Notes: generated from the letters alone by a model not told the origin. Counted from the stretch's first letter, positions 25,862-35,280 are shown. The stretch: DNA of 64,000 nt from DATKBT01 sp035546295 (GCA_035546295.1 DATKBT010000052.1:1-64000), one strand, 5' to 3'. Translations and numbers: made by a program.

Positions 25862-27499
25862 TCACTGCTCCGCGCGCACCGCCTCGTGGAAGTCGAGCTG
25901 CCCGGCGAGCAGGGCCTGACCGGTCTTTGCGGCCGAAGGGGTCGGCGCTCCGAGCTCCTGATACGCCTCGTTCTCGAGGTCGTAGCGCGGCCACTCCGGC
26001 AGGCCGGGAGCGTTGGGATCGCCGTCCTCGGCGAAGTTGACCCAGTACGACGAGACGAGATCGGCGATCCGGGAGTCGGCCTCACCGACCTCGCCCCGTC
26101 CCGAAACGCCCTCGTTGTCGAAGGCGTAGGCGATCTCGGCGGCGTGGAAGGCGCCGAGGTCGCGCCCCTCGATCACGGGCTCGTGGGTGAAGTAGTAGAG
26201 CCAGGCGGCGCGCCCGTTGCGGGTCGTCGCGCGCGCCCACTCGCGCATCTGCCAGCCGAACAGCCCATCGCGGCCCGAGGCGTACGAGGACGCCGCCGCG
26301 TCGGCGTCGGAGTCGGCCGGGTAGGCCGCGAGATAGGCGTCGACGCGATCGTCGCCGTACTGGCGGCGAACCCGATCGAGCAGGGCGTCTCGGGTCGCGG
26401 GCACCGTCGAGGCCGGCGTCAGCGTGGTCATCTCGTGGGCGTTGAAGCCGACGATCACGGGCACCGGGCTCTCCTCGCCGGCGGCAAAGATCTCGCTCAC
26501 CGACTTCGGGAACACCCAGCCGTCGACGTTGCCGCGGGTGCGGAATCCGCGCCCCGCTCCGGTGAAGGTCGCGACGATCTGCTCCGCCGGGAGCGCCCGC
26601 AGGTCGGCGAGGGTCGCGGCGCCCGCGGCTTCGGCGAACTCGATGCCGTCAGCCTCGGCGGTGCCCTCCTCGGACTCCTGCGCGTCGGACGAGAGCGGGA
26701 CCATGTCGCCGAAGTTCGCGCCGCTCTGGCCGATCGCGCGGTGGAAGAGCCCGCGGGCGAGCGGCGTCGCCACCAGGTAGTTGACGCTCCACGATCCGGC
26801 CGACTCGCCGAAGATCGTCACGTTGTCCGGATCGCCGCCGAAGCTCGCGATGTTGTCCCTGACCCAGCGCAGCGCCGCGATCTGGTCGAGGATGCCGTAG
26901 TTGCCCGAGGAGCCGTGCTCGGACTCGGCGCTGAGCTCGGGATGGGCGAGGTAGCCGAACGGACCGAGGCGGTAGTTCAGGGTGACGACGACCACGCCCT
27001 TCTTCGCCAGGTTGGTGCCGTCGTAGACGGCGTTCGCCCCCGATCCGCGGGTCAGCGCTCCACCGTGAATCCACACCATGACCGGCCGGGCCTCGTTGGG
27101 CGCAGCGCCGGTCCAGACGTTGAGCGTCAGGCAGTCCTCCGAGGTCTCGACCGGCGGCGAAGCGTAGAAGGAGCCCTCGGGGTACGGCGTCTGCATGCAG
27201 GCCGGCCCGAAGGAGTTGGCGGTCATCACGCCGTCCCAGCGTCCGACCGGCTGCGGCGGCTTCCAGCGCAGCTCGCCGATGGGCGGGGCGGCGTAGGGGA
27301 TGCCGCGGTAGACTGCGACCTCGGCGTCGGCGTCGAGCGCGCCGGCGACCTCGCCGCCGGTGACGGCGACCGGAGCGTCGCTCGGGCCGGTGGCCTGGGC
27401 GGTCGGCGAGCAGGCGGTCACGGAGCCGGCAGCGATCGCGGTCCCGAAAACGAGGGCGGCGGCCGGCGCGAGCCGGCGCAGGATCGTCGGATGAGTCAT
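25862..27499 (-). CDS. Type-B carboxylesterase lipoprotein
   Basis: A 545-residue alpha/beta-hydrolase of the carboxylesterase/lipase type-B family. A lipoprotein signal ends in GSVTAC, so it should be anchored to a membrane facing the periplasm. The oxyanion-hole motif is MVWIHGGALTRGS, the nucleophile elbow GESAGS, and the family signature EDCLTLNVW. The catalytic His lies in DLGAFHAAEIAYAFDN. The triad appears intact. The ATG at 27499 has an AAGGTGA ribosome site 5 nt upstream. It is convergent with the DprE2-like gene. Confidence 0.9.
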   Translation of the reverse strand: MTHPTILRRLAPAAALVFGTAIAAGSVTACSPTAQATGPSDAPVAVTGGEVAGALDADAEVAVYRGIPYAAPPIGELRWKPPQPVGRWDGVMTANSFGPACMQTPYPEGSFYASPPVETSEDCLTLNVWTGAAPNEARPVMVWIHGGALTRGSGANAVYDGTNLAKKGVVVVTLNYRLGPFGYLAHPELSAESEHGSSGNYGILDQIAALRWVRDNIASFGGDPDNVTIFGESAGSWSVNYLVATPLARGLFHRAIGQSGANFGDMVPLSSDAQESEEGTAEADGIEFAEAAGAATLADLRALPAEQIVATFTGAGRGFRTRGNVDGWVFPKSVSEIFAAGEESPVPVIVGFNAHEMTTLTPASTVPATRDALLDRVRRQYGDDRVDAYLAAYPADSDADAAASSYASGRDGLFGWQMREWARATTRNGRAAWLYYFTHEPVIEGRDLGAFHAAEIAYAFDNEGVSGRGEVGEADSRIADLVSSYWVNFAEDGDPNAPGLPEWPRYDLENEAYQELGAPTPSAAKTGQALLAGQLDFHEAVRAEQ

Positions 27500-27612
27500 C
27501 GGGTCACCTTTGGGTGGACACTGGTGTCGGGGCGCAGGACGGAGAGTACGCAGGAGCGTCCAGCCTACCCGAGCCGCTCCGTTCACGAGCGATCTCGGGG
27601 GCCGATCACGAT

Positions 27613-29229
27613 TCAGCGCGAGGAAGCCCACGCGAGCGACAGGCCCGACCTCCCGCGGTTGCCTTCCCGCGTTTGACTGCGAGCCACGCCGTAGTAGCGC
27701 TGGGCGAGCTCCCGGTCGCCGATGGCGGTCGCCGATGCGGCGGCACCCAGGAGCGCGTTCAGGCGGTTGGGCGAGCCGTCGAGCACCCGCTGGTACTCCG
27801 CCAGGGCGCGTTCGTGCTGCTTCCCCACGGCCAGCATGTCGGCGTACAGCTCGCGAGCCGGCAGGACCTCCCCCGGAGTGACGGGATGCTTGTCGACGGC
27901 GTCCTCCCGATCGGCGGCAGCCGACGCCGTCGCGAGAGCGCTCTCGACCTCTCCCTCGGCGAAGAGGATCCAGGAACGGACGGCGTCGAGATGGACCTGG
28001 ACCTCCTCGCGCCAGTAGGGGAGGGTGGTCGGCGGCAGTCTGGCCTGGAGGGACTCGATCGCTTCCGCCTCTCGACCGGCGGCGCCGAGATCGCCCGCGC
28101 GAGCGGCGCCGATGCCCCGCGCGAAGTGGTGGATCGATCGGGCCCAGCCGAACTCCTCCCACGGGAACGAGGTCGGGTGCAGCTCGAGCTGGCTGGCCGC
28201 CTTCCAGCTCCTACGCTCGAGCTCGAAGCGCGCCGGGGCCGCGGCATAGGTGTAGGCGGCCTTGAAGTTCTGCGGCTCCGACCTCTCGATCTCGCGAAGC
28301 CGCGCGAGCAGATCACGGGCCTCGTCGTCGCGCGCCATCTGCAGCAGCGCGTACATCGAGTAGTCCATGCCGTGCAGGCCTTCGTCGTAGTGCCCGGGAA
28401 GCCGTGCGTGCGCGGTGTAGGCGGCCGCCGACCTCGTCGAGTCCAGGTTCGACGCCTGGGAGCGCTCCCACAAGCCGAGCCGCGTGAAGATGTGCGATGG
28501 CATGTGTTGGGCGTGCGCCGAGTCCGGCGCCGCAGAGGCGTAGGTCTCGGCGGCGCTGAGGGCGAGATGGGCCAGGCCCGGAGAGTCGTAGCTGTGGATC
28601 AGATAGTGGAGGACCCCGGGATGCTCGGGTCGGGATTCGCGCACCCAGCTCAGGATGCCGGCGGCCTTGAACTGTTGCGCGTAACTCTTGTCGCGCGGAT
28701 CCGCCGTCGCCAACAGTGAGAGCGCGTAGAAGATCGCGGCCTCGGGGTCGTCGAGGTGAGCCTGGTACAGGGTGGCCATGCGAGCCTCGAAGGCTCGCGC
28801 CCGCTCGAGGTGCGTCGCCGGGTCGCGGTTGGAGAAGAAGGCCCGCAGCGCGTCGAGATATGCGGCTTCCCGCGGCGTGGTCTCGAGGCCCTCGGCCTTG
28901 GCGAGGAGACGCGCTCCGGCGTCGAGCTCCGCGGCGCTCGGAGGAGCCCACAGGGGATGCCAGATGCTCATGGCCGCGCCCCAGAAAGCCATCGCGCACG
29001 TCGACTCCCGCTCGAGGATCTCGCCGAAGATCCTCGCGGACTCCGGATACTCGAACGAGTGGAGGAGGAGGACGGCTCGCTGGAAGTCCGCCTGGACCTC
29101 CACAGCGCAGGAGTTGGCGAACGCGACAGGAGCGTCCTCGCCGCCGGTTGCTGCCCCAGCTGCGGAGCCGGCGAGCAGGAACGCCCCCAGCGCGACGATC
29201 ACTGAACGTCTGGGTCGAGCCCGATTCAA
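27613..29229 (-). CDS. Secreted TPR-repeat protein of unknown function
   Basis: A 538-residue protein with a signal peptide (SVIVALGAFLLAGSAAGAA) and helical tetratricopeptide-like repeats throughout, for example VLLLHSFEYPESARIFGEIL, HIFTRLGLWERSQASNLDS and ALAEYQRVLDGSPNRLNALL. This architecture, with the YPESARIFGEILERE...CAMAFWGAAMS and HMPSHIFTRLG motifs, recurs in uncharacterised periplasmic TPR proteins. I chose the TTG start at 27229+2000 (29227-29229) because AAAGGGAG lies 7 nt upstream and it opens directly into the signal peptide; the frame is open further upstream. Confidence 0.8.
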   Translation of the reverse strand: MNRARPRRSVIVALGAFLLAGSAAGAATGGEDAPVAFANSCAVEVQADFQRAVLLLHSFEYPESARIFGEILERESTCAMAFWGAAMSIWHPLWAPPSAAELDAGARLLAKAEGLETTPREAAYLDALRAFFSNRDPATHLERARAFEARMATLYQAHLDDPEAAIFYALSLLATADPRDKSYAQQFKAAGILSWVRESRPEHPGVLHYLIHSYDSPGLAHLALSAAETYASAAPDSAHAQHMPSHIFTRLGLWERSQASNLDSTRSAAAYTAHARLPGHYDEGLHGMDYSMYALLQMARDDEARDLLARLREIERSEPQNFKAAYTYAAAPARFELERRSWKAASQLELHPTSFPWEEFGWARSIHHFARGIGAARAGDLGAAGREAEAIESLQARLPPTTLPYWREEVQVHLDAVRSWILFAEGEVESALATASAAADREDAVDKHPVTPGEVLPARELYADMLAVGKQHERALAEYQRVLDGSPNRLNALLGAAASATAIGDRELAQRYYGVARSQTREGNRGRSGLSLAWASSR

Positions 29230-29283
29230 CGCCAGGCTCCCTTTCGGCCGCGATCGTTGCCGGAAGTGGGGAATCAGCGTTCC

Positions 29284-29318
29284 GATCAGCCGCCGTCGGT
29301 CGGAAGAGGCGGCTGATC
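29284..29318. other. Perfect 11-bp inverted repeat in a 312-bp gap
   Basis: GATCAGCCGCC (29284-29294) and its exact complement (29308-29318) are separated by 13 nt, between the MaoC-like gene end and the TPR gene start. It could be a terminator for the former or a 5' structure or operator for the latter. The rest of 29230-29541 shows nothing. Confidence 0.5.
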
Positions 29319-29541
29319 CCGATCGCAACTCCGACCATCATAGCGCCGCCCATGCCGTCTCCCATCGGACGCTGGACAGCGGTGTTGCGCGCCTGGGGGG
29401 GACGCTCCTTTGCGGGTCGTCGAAGCATCGCAGGCGGTGCTCTCGCGAAATGACCGACGACCTGCCCGTCGCTTGCCGGCGCCGGCGGCTGGGCTCGCGT
29501 CGTCCGGGGAGAGTCGGTGCGAGGGCGCTGCCCTCCCGCAC

Positions 29542-30462
29542 TCAGGCGTCGGGCTCGGAGCCGGTCTCCTCGCCGGCGAGCACTCCCCATCCCCGGTCGA
29601 TGGCGTTCCTTCCGCTGGCGTCGAGCACGCGGAAGGGGATGGCGACGTCTCGCGAGTCGTCGGCCAGCGCCCGCGCCGTCCCGATCCGCACTTCGATCGG
29701 CGTCCCCGCCGGCACCATGCTGCGGAACCAGCCGGCGAGCCGGCGCAGCCGGCCGGGATCGCCCGGCGCGTGACGGCGGACGACCTCGCGGCCGGCGAGC
29801 GCCCAGGTCGCGGTGCCGTGGACCAGGATGTCGGGAAGTCCCGCGGCGCGCGCGATCCGGACCTCGGTGTGGATCGGGTTCCAGATCGAGGCGCACTCGG
29901 TGTAGACGTGGGGGAAGGTGCGCGGCAGGTCGATCCCGGCGGAGACCTCCCGGCCGTCCACGCCGAGGCTCTCATCGTCGCCGGGGAGCGGCGGCGGCTC
30001 GCCGCTCGAGCGGGGCTCGCCCTCGACCGTCACGCCGCGGTAGATCGAGGTCGACCAGGTCTCGACCAGCGTCTCGCCGGAGGCGGTGTCGATGGTCTCG
30101 AGCCGCGTCGCCACCAGCGCGCCCGCCGAGGTCGCGCGCACGGCCGCGAAGCGCCCGCGGGTGAGCACTCGCATCCCCGGGCGCAGCGGCCGGTGGAACG
30201 TCGAGTCCTGGGCCGCGTGCACGCCGCGTCGCGTCTCCTCGGGCTCGAGGCCCAGCAGCTCGCGCGCGCCCACCGCGCTGATCACGGGCCACTCGAGCGA
30301 CACGCAGAACGCGGGATGGGCGATCAGCCCGTCGCTGGAGTCGTCGAGAACCGCCCGCGAGTCGTCGCCGATGCCGGCGGAGAAAGCGAGCAGGTGGCGA
30401 ACCTCGAGGGTGCGCAGCCGCTCGCCGAACAGGCGACCGACGGCGTTGGCGCGGACGGGCAT
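29542..30462 (-). CDS. Double-hotdog MaoC-like dehydratase
   Basis: A 306-residue protein with two MaoC/hotdog halves. The first contains HPAFCVSLEWPVISAVG. The second carries the hydratase-2-type signature region WNPIHTEVRIARAAGLPDIL followed by VHGTATWALA. Such proteins hydrate trans-2-enoyl thioesters or act on related acyl-CoA or ACP substrates. Its neighbour upstream (30623-32236) is an acyl/aryl-CoA ligase on the same strand, so a joint role in fatty- or aromatic-acid metabolism is plausible. The ATG at 30462 has an AGGAG site 9 nt upstream. Confidence 0.82.
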   Translation of the reverse strand: MPVRANAVGRLFGERLRTLEVRHLLAFSAGIGDDSRAVLDDSSDGLIAHPAFCVSLEWPVISAVGARELLGLEPEETRRGVHAAQDSTFHRPLRPGMRVLTRGRFAAVRATSAGALVATRLETIDTASGETLVETWSTSIYRGVTVEGEPRSSGEPPPLPGDDESLGVDGREVSAGIDLPRTFPHVYTECASIWNPIHTEVRIARAAGLPDILVHGTATWALAGREVVRRHAPGDPGRLRRLAGWFRSMVPAGTPIEVRIGTARALADDSRDVAIPFRVLDASGRNAIDRGWGVLAGEETGSEPDA

Positions 30463-30530
30463 GCGCGCGGGATGCTCCTGGATATGTGTTCGGGTCTTCT
30501 CTGCAACGGGTCGATGACTGGAGCGTGCGG

Positions 30531-30575
30531 ATCCCCGGGCGTGCAGCCCGAGCAGGCTCGGGCTGCACTGGGGAT
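30531..30575 (-). terminator. Strong hairpin between CoA ligase and MaoC-like gene
   Basis: Arms of 13 bp (GTGCAGCCCGAGC from 30541, complement to 30568) are extended by an outer ATCCCC/GGGGAT pair (30531-30536, 30570-30575). It lies 50 nt beyond the ligase stop. There is no T-run. Probably a terminator or intercistronic stabiliser. Confidence 0.6.
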
Positions 30576-30622
30576 GCGCGTCGCAAGGTCTGCCGAGCGG
30601 TGCTCGACAGGCGTTGCTCTGG

Positions 30623-32236
30623 CTATCCGCCCTGCTCGGCGCGCACCCGCTCGCGCTCGCGCTCGACCAGGAATCGCCTCAGGATCTTGCCCGACGCCGA
30701 CTTCGGCACCTCGTCGATGAACTCGACGAGTCGCAGCTTCTTGTGCGGTGCGACCTTGGCGGCGATGTAGGACTGGATGTCGGCGGCCACCTGGTCGGCG
30801 GGCCGGCCGTCGAGCGCTCCCGGCTTGAGCACGACGAAGCCCTTGGGGACCTCGCCGGCCTCCTCGTCCGGGCTGGGCACCACCGCGGCGTCGGCGACCG
30901 ACGGGTGGCCCATCAAATAGTCCTCGAGCTCGGCGGGCGCCACCTGGAAGCCCTTGTACTTGATGAACTCCTTGAGCCGGTCGTGGATCCGGTAGTCGCC
31001 GTCGTCGTCGACGGTCGCGACGTCGCCGGTGCGCAGCCAGCCGTCGGCGTCGAGGCACTCGTCGGTGGCCTCCTCGTTGTTGAGGTAGCCTTTCATCACC
31101 TGCGGGCCGCGAATGTAGAGCTCCCCCTGGGTGTTGGGACCGACCTCTTCGCCGGTCTCGAGATCGAGGATCTTGCACTCGGTGTTCGGGATCGCGACGC
31201 CCACCGCTTCGACCTTGACTTCCGCTCCTTCTTCGAAGGGCGTGGTGTGCGTGACCGGGCTGGTCTCGGTGAGGCCGTAGCCCTGCTTGACCACGCAGCC
31301 GATGCGCTGCTTCACGGCGACCGCCAGGTCTTCGCCGAGCGGCGCGGCGCCCGAGTTGAGGAACTTGAGCGAGGAGAGGTCGTACTGGTCGACGACCGGG
31401 TGCTTGGCGAGCCCGACCAGGATCGGGGGCACGACGAAGCCGACGGTGACCCGGTGCTTCTGGATCAGCCCGCAGAAGCCCTCGAGGTCGAAGCGCGGCA
31501 TGGTGACCACCGTGGAGCCTCGACAGAGCGAGGCCGCCATGATCACCGTCATGCCGTAGCTGTGGAAGAAGGGCAGCACGCCGATCAGGGTTTCGTGGTC
31601 GTCGACGTCGTCGAGGTCCTCGATCTGACAGATGTTGGCCACCAGGTTGCGGTGGGTGAGCATCACGCCCTTGGGCTTGCCGGTGGTGCCCGAGGAGTAG
31701 GGGAGGGCGACGACGTCGTTGGCGGGGTCGCAATCGCCCCCGGGCGCGTCGGCGGGATCGCTGGCGAGCAGGGCCGCGAACGGCGTCGCGCCCTCCGCCT
31801 CCCCGAAGACGAAGATCTCGTCGATCCGCCCGCTCTTCTCGGCGCCCGCCTTCGCCGCCTCGAGCAGCGGCGGCACGGTGAGCAGGTAGCGCGCGCCCGA
31901 ATCGGTGATCTGGAACGCCAGCTCGTCGGGGGTGTACAGCGGGTTGGCGGTGGTGCAGGTGCCGCCGGCGGCCGCGGTGCCGAGGAAGGCGAGCGCGTAC
32001 TCGGGCACGTTCGGCGAGTAGATGGCGAAGGTGTCCCCCGGGCCGAAGCCCCGCTTCGCCAGGCTCGCTGCGACCCGCCGGATGCCCTGGGCCACCTGGT
32101 CGTAGGTCAACGTGCGGCCGCTCGGGCCGTCGATGAAGGCTGCACGATCGCCGAGCTCGGCCATCTTGCCGAGCACGAAGTCCGGAAGGCTCTGGTCCGG
32201 GATTTCGACGTCGGGGAACTTGCTCTTGAAGATCAT
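30623..32236 (-). CDS. Acyl/aryl-CoA ligase (4-coumarate-CoA ligase-like)
   Basis: A 537-residue ANL-superfamily adenylating enzyme. The AMP-binding motif is LPYSSGTTGKPKGVMLTHRN. Further motifs are GYGLTETSPVTH, DGWLRTGD, and the hinge RLKEFIKYKGFQVAPAELED. The C-terminal catalytic lysine is in PKSASGKILRRFL. It activates a carboxylate to its CoA thioester through an acyl-adenylate in the cytoplasm. Overall order and the VPPILVGLAKHPVVDQYDLS segment are close to plant-type 4CL and bacterial fadD-like ligases, so the substrate could be an aromatic or medium-chain acid. The start has GGAGAG upstream. Confidence 0.9.
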   Translation of the reverse strand: MIFKSKFPDVEIPDQSLPDFVLGKMAELGDRAAFIDGPSGRTLTYDQVAQGIRRVAASLAKRGFGPGDTFAIYSPNVPEYALAFLGTAAAGGTCTTANPLYTPDELAFQITDSGARYLLTVPPLLEAAKAGAEKSGRIDEIFVFGEAEGATPFAALLASDPADAPGGDCDPANDVVALPYSSGTTGKPKGVMLTHRNLVANICQIEDLDDVDDHETLIGVLPFFHSYGMTVIMAASLCRGSTVVTMPRFDLEGFCGLIQKHRVTVGFVVPPILVGLAKHPVVDQYDLSSLKFLNSGAAPLGEDLAVAVKQRIGCVVKQGYGLTETSPVTHTTPFEEGAEVKVEAVGVAIPNTECKILDLETGEEVGPNTQGELYIRGPQVMKGYLNNEEATDECLDADGWLRTGDVATVDDDGDYRIHDRLKEFIKYKGFQVAPAELEDYLMGHPSVADAAVVPSPDEEAGEVPKGFVVLKPGALDGRPADQVAADIQSYIAAKVAPHKKLRLVEFIDEVPKSASGKILRRFLVERERERVRAEQGG

Positions 32237-32295
32237 GGGCTCTCCGGGTGGACGGGTCGTCGTGGTGTGGGACGCTCGCGGGGAGGCTCGGCGGC

Positions 32296-32712
32296 TCAGT
32301 CGAGCTTCGATGCCGCCCAGTCGGCGAGCTCGTCGAGGTCGCCGAGCTCTTCGCGTATCGCCTGGAACGAGATCGAGTGGTCGATGTCCAGGTACTCGTG
32401 CACCAGGATGTTGCGGAATCCGGCCCAGCCGCGCAGCCGTTCGGCGAGATCCGCCGGGAGCTCGCCGGCCTTCTCGAGCACGGTGAAGCTATCGCGATTC
32501 ACCTCCGGGCTGCCGAGCTGCTGATCGGCGATCCAGTGGTTGGCGAGGTCGAGCGCGGCCTCTACCGCCAGGTGGAGGTAGCGCTCTGCCAGGTCGTGGA
32601 GCGCCGGCTCTCGGACGAACTCGTCCTCGGACGCCTCACGAAACGTCCTCAACCTTGCTGAGTAGTCGCGCAACGCTTCGAGCCTTCTCGAGAAGATCTG
32701 GCGGTCGACCAA
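32296..32712 (-). CDS. hepT: HepT-like toxin (HEPN-domain RNase)
   Basis: A 138-residue all-alpha HEPN protein (DUF86). The RNase motif R-x4-H-x-Y is intact: R100, H105 and Y107 in FRNILVHEY. In the HepT/MntA system the HEPN protein is an RNase toxin that MntA inactivates by adding AMP groups to this tyrosine. It overlaps the mntA gene by 77 nt and is translated after it. The TTG at 32710-32712 gives MVDRQIFSRRLE, typical of the family N-terminus. Confidence 0.88.
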   Translation of the reverse strand: MVDRQIFSRRLEALRDYSARLRTFREASEDEFVREPALHDLAERYLHLAVEAALDLANHWIADQQLGSPEVNRDSFTVLEKAGELPADLAERLRGWAGFRNILVHEYLDIDHSISFQAIREELGDLDELADWAASKLD

Positions 32713-33193
32713 GACTCGAACCTTTCTTCAGCCGCTCGATCCTGCGTCGGAGGAACCACTCGCGTCGAACCTGGAAGTCCTGGACCTCGCGGATCGTTCG
32801 CCGCACGAAGCGTACCCGCTCCTCGGGAGAACGCTCAATCAACAGTCGGCCGTCGCGCACCACGCGGTGTCGCAGGAGCGGCGGCGCATCGTTGAGCAGG
32901 ACGAGGTCAAGGCGGTGGCTGCCGACTTCGCGTCCCAGGCGTCCGGCGAGCCGCCAGATCGTGGCGCGCCGCGCGTCGATCCCACTGACCGTCTCGTCGT
33001 CGCGCGACGGCTTGCCGTCGACCGACTGCCTGCAGTCGACGAGCACCGCGACGTCGACGTCGCTGTCGGGGCGCGCGCTCCCGGTCGTCTGACTGCCGAA
33101 TAGCCAGGCGAGGCGGACCACGGGGAGCTCGGCGAGGGCGGCGGAGAGCCGGTCGAGGAGATCGTCGTCGGGTGTCGGAGGCGCGGAAGGCAT
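32636..33193 (-). CDS. mntA: MntA-like antitoxin (minimal nucleotidyltransferase), leaderless
   Basis: A 185-residue MNT-domain protein. The AMP-transferase motif GS-x10-D-x-D is complete: G33, S34, D45 and D47 (GSQTTGSARPDSDVDVAV). A further acidic strand HRLDLVLLND supplies the third carboxylate. It is the antitoxin of the HepT pair and acts by polyadenylylating the toxin's tyrosine. The ATG at 33193 has no ribosome site but lies 6 nt after an extended -10 TGCTACCGT (minus strand, 33200-33208), so it is probably leaderless. Confidence 0.88.
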   Translation of the reverse strand: MPSAPPTPDDDLLDRLSAALAELPVVRLAWLFGSQTTGSARPDSDVDVAVLVDCRQSVDGKPSRDDETVSGIDARRATIWRLAGRLGREVGSHRLDLVLLNDAPPLLRHRVVRDGRLLIERSPEERVRFVRRTIREVQDFQVRREWFLRRRIERLKKGSSLGRPPDLLEKARSVARLLSKVEDVS

Positions 33194-33292
33194 CGTTTCA
33201 CGGTAGCAGAGCAGCGCTGGCGGCAGCGTATCTGTGGATCCGTCGTGGCGCGGAGCGCTTCGACCTTGACCCGTCCTTTACACTGGTTGGCG

Positions 33293-34081
33293 ATGATCCA
33301 CCAGGATGAAGCGATGTGCTGGTTTCCCCAGGGCGCGTCGCACCTCGCTTGCCCACCGTCGGTCGGAGCGGTGGCGGCAGGCGCGATCTTCTCGCTCGCG
33401 CTCGCGACGACCGTCTCCTCGGCACAACCGACGATGGCCTCCTCGCACCCCTGGCCGATGTCGCCGCTCTCGATCTCCGGCCGCGTGCTCGGACCTGCGG
33501 GCGTGATCGCAGGGGCGCGCGTCACCGCCTACGCGCGGCGTTCGTACGAGGAGCCGCCTCGGGAGTGGAGCGCGGGCGGTCAGGAGTCCGTCGGAACCGA
33601 CGGTCGCGCCACTTTCGACGCGCTCGCGCTCGGCCGCTATCGGATCTCGGCGCGGTCTTCGGAGTGCGAGGAGATCGAGCCCGTGCTCGCCGACGTCGTC
33701 CCGGGGAGCGAAACCGTCGATCTGCGCCTCGAGTGCGGAGGTGGCGACCCGATACCGAGGTCGAGATCTCGATCGCGGTGTCGACGATCGTGGGCATCGT
33801 CCGCAACACCGCCACCGGCGATCCGGTGCCGGGCGTGCTGGTCGTGGCGCACCCGCCTGGGGGCAATGACCACGCGCGCACGCCGGTGGCGCGCTCGGCG
33901 GAGGACGGGACCTTCGTGCTCGAGGACCTGGTCGAGGGCGAGTGGGCTGGGCCTCGAGCCGGGTCGGCGCGACCTGGAGCTGGTGGATCAGGGGCGGGCC
34001 GCGTACCTGGTGGGCGTGACCCTCGACGGCTCGGGACCCAAGCCGGTTACGCTGATGGTGAGGGCTCGCGGCGATCGCTGA
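33293..34081 (+). pseudogene. Frameshifted secreted protein with carboxypeptidase-regulatory-like domains
   Basis: The first frame gives a signal-like segment and one CarboxypepD-reg-like domain (ISGRVLGPAGVIAGARVTAY, then TFDALALGRYRISARSSECE). At about 33755 the sequence continues in another frame as EVEISIAVSTIVGIVRNTAT, GDPVPGVLVVAHPPGG and DGTFVLEDLVEGEW. It then returns near 33950 to the first frame (RRDLELVDQGRAAYLVGVTL). Two single-base indels would restore one protein of about 262 residues. It may be a decaying gene or have assembly errors. The start ATG lies 8 nt after TACACT (33279-33284), again leaderless in type. The stretch 34082-34303 holds no gene. Confidence 0.55.
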
Positions 34082-34303
34082 CGCGAGGTTGGCTCTGGGG
34101 CGGCTCGAGCCGTCCGTCGCGGCTGCCGTGACCGTCGCGAGGGTGGCCCGGACTGGCGCGGATGGGCCGACCTCTTGGTCGACCGGAGCGCGGGAGCTCC
34201 GCGACCGTCACCCGGGCGTGAACGAAACGGGGCGACCCTTCGAGGACTCCCGAGAGCTGACGCGTCACCGGCGAGAGCGGGCTCGATGGAAGAATCCTCA
34301 GCG

Positions 34304-35227
34304 ATGCCGAGCACTCTCGTCCACCTCGGAACCCAGGCCGCGCTCTCGCGCGTCGCCTGGCGGCACGCGCCGCTGCTATGGGCCTACCTCGGGGGGGTGC
34401 TGCCCGACATCCCCTGGATCCTGCAGCGGCTGATCAAGACGGCGTACCCCGCGATCGACCCCGCGCAGCTCCGCCTCTACGTCGTCGCGCAGGCGTCGCT
34501 GCTGGGTTGCCTGGTCCTGGCCGCGGCTGCGGCGGCGCTGGCGGTGCGGTGGCGCCCGGTGCTGGCGCTACTCTGCGCGGGGGCCCTGCTGCACCTGCTG
34601 CTCGACGCGATCGAGATCAAGTGGGCCAACGGCGTGGTGCTCTTGGCCCCCTTCGACTGGAGCCAGTGGCAGCTCGGCTGGTTCTGGTCCGAGAGCGTGC
34701 CGGGTCTGGCCTGGACGCTGGCAGCCGCGGTCTGGGTCGCCGGGCACTGGCGAGAGGCGGCGGCCGAGGATCCGGGCGTCGTGCTCGGACGCCGGCGCCT
34801 GCTGGTGGCGGGCGCGCTCACCGCGCTCTGGCTGCTGCTGCCCCTGGCGCTGATGTCGGGAGCCTGGCGCGGCGACGTCCACGACGTGCGCACGCTCGCC
34901 GAGGTGGCGGAGCGCTCGGGACGGCCGGTCGAGCTGTACAAGGCGGATGCGTACGAGCGGCCGGGTCCCGACGTCGTGGAGACTCTCGAGGGCGAGGTCT
35001 TGACGATCGAAGGGCTCGAGATCCGAGAGCACCAGGAGGTCTCGATTCGTGGCCGCTTCGTCGACCCGAAGACGGTCCAGGTCGACGAGTGGTTCGTCCA
35101 CCCCGACGGGTGGCGGGACCTGGGGAGCTACGTCGGACTCGCCCTGGTGGCCCTGCTCTGGGGGCGCTGGGCCTGGCGGCGTTTCCGCCAGCGCCGTGCC
35201 CGCTCGGCCCCGGGCGCCGCGAGCTGA
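34304..35227 (+). CDS. Polytopic membrane protein, DUF-type, unknown function
   Basis: A 307-residue protein with about five membrane segments. The N-terminus PSTLVHLGTQAALSRVAW and the segment YLGGVLPDIPWILQRL, then ALLHLLLDAIEIKW, resemble membrane-bound metal-dependent hydrolase (YdjM-like) proteins, whose conserved His/Asp residues lie at membrane-cytosol boundaries. A soluble region follows (EGEVLTIEGLEIREHQEVSI, RGRFVDPKTVQVDEWFV), which looks like an OB-type nucleic-acid-binding-like beta domain, before a last helix and basic tail. The start is uncertain; ATG at 34286 is also in frame. Confidence 0.65.
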   Translation: MPSTLVHLGTQAALSRVAWRHAPLLWAYLGGVLPDIPWILQRLIKTAYPAIDPAQLRLYVVAQASLLGCLVLAAAAAALAVRWRPVLALLCAGALLHLLLDAIEIKWANGVVLLAPFDWSQWQLGWFWSESVPGLAWTLAAAVWVAGHWREAAAEDPGVVLGRRRLLVAGALTALWLLLPLALMSGAWRGDVHDVRTLAEVAERSGRPVELYKADAYERPGPDVVETLEGEVLTIEGLEIREHQEVSIRGRFVDPKTVQVDEWFVHPDGWRDLGSYVGLALVALLWGRWAWRRFRQRRARSAPGAAS

Positions 35228-35232
35228 CCCGC

Positions 35233-35241
35233 TGCTATCGT
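35233..35241 (+). promoter_or_regulatory. Extended -10 for amidohydrolase
   Basis: TGCTATCGT directly after the preceding stop codon. Transcription would start near 35248 and give a leader of about 33 nt containing AAGGAGG (35266-35272), which fits the GTG at 35281 (8-nt spacing) better than the GTG at 35275 (2 nt). Confidence 0.5.
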
Positions 35242-35280
35242 CGGCGCGAAGGTCGAATCGCCTCGAAGGAGGTCGTGCCC

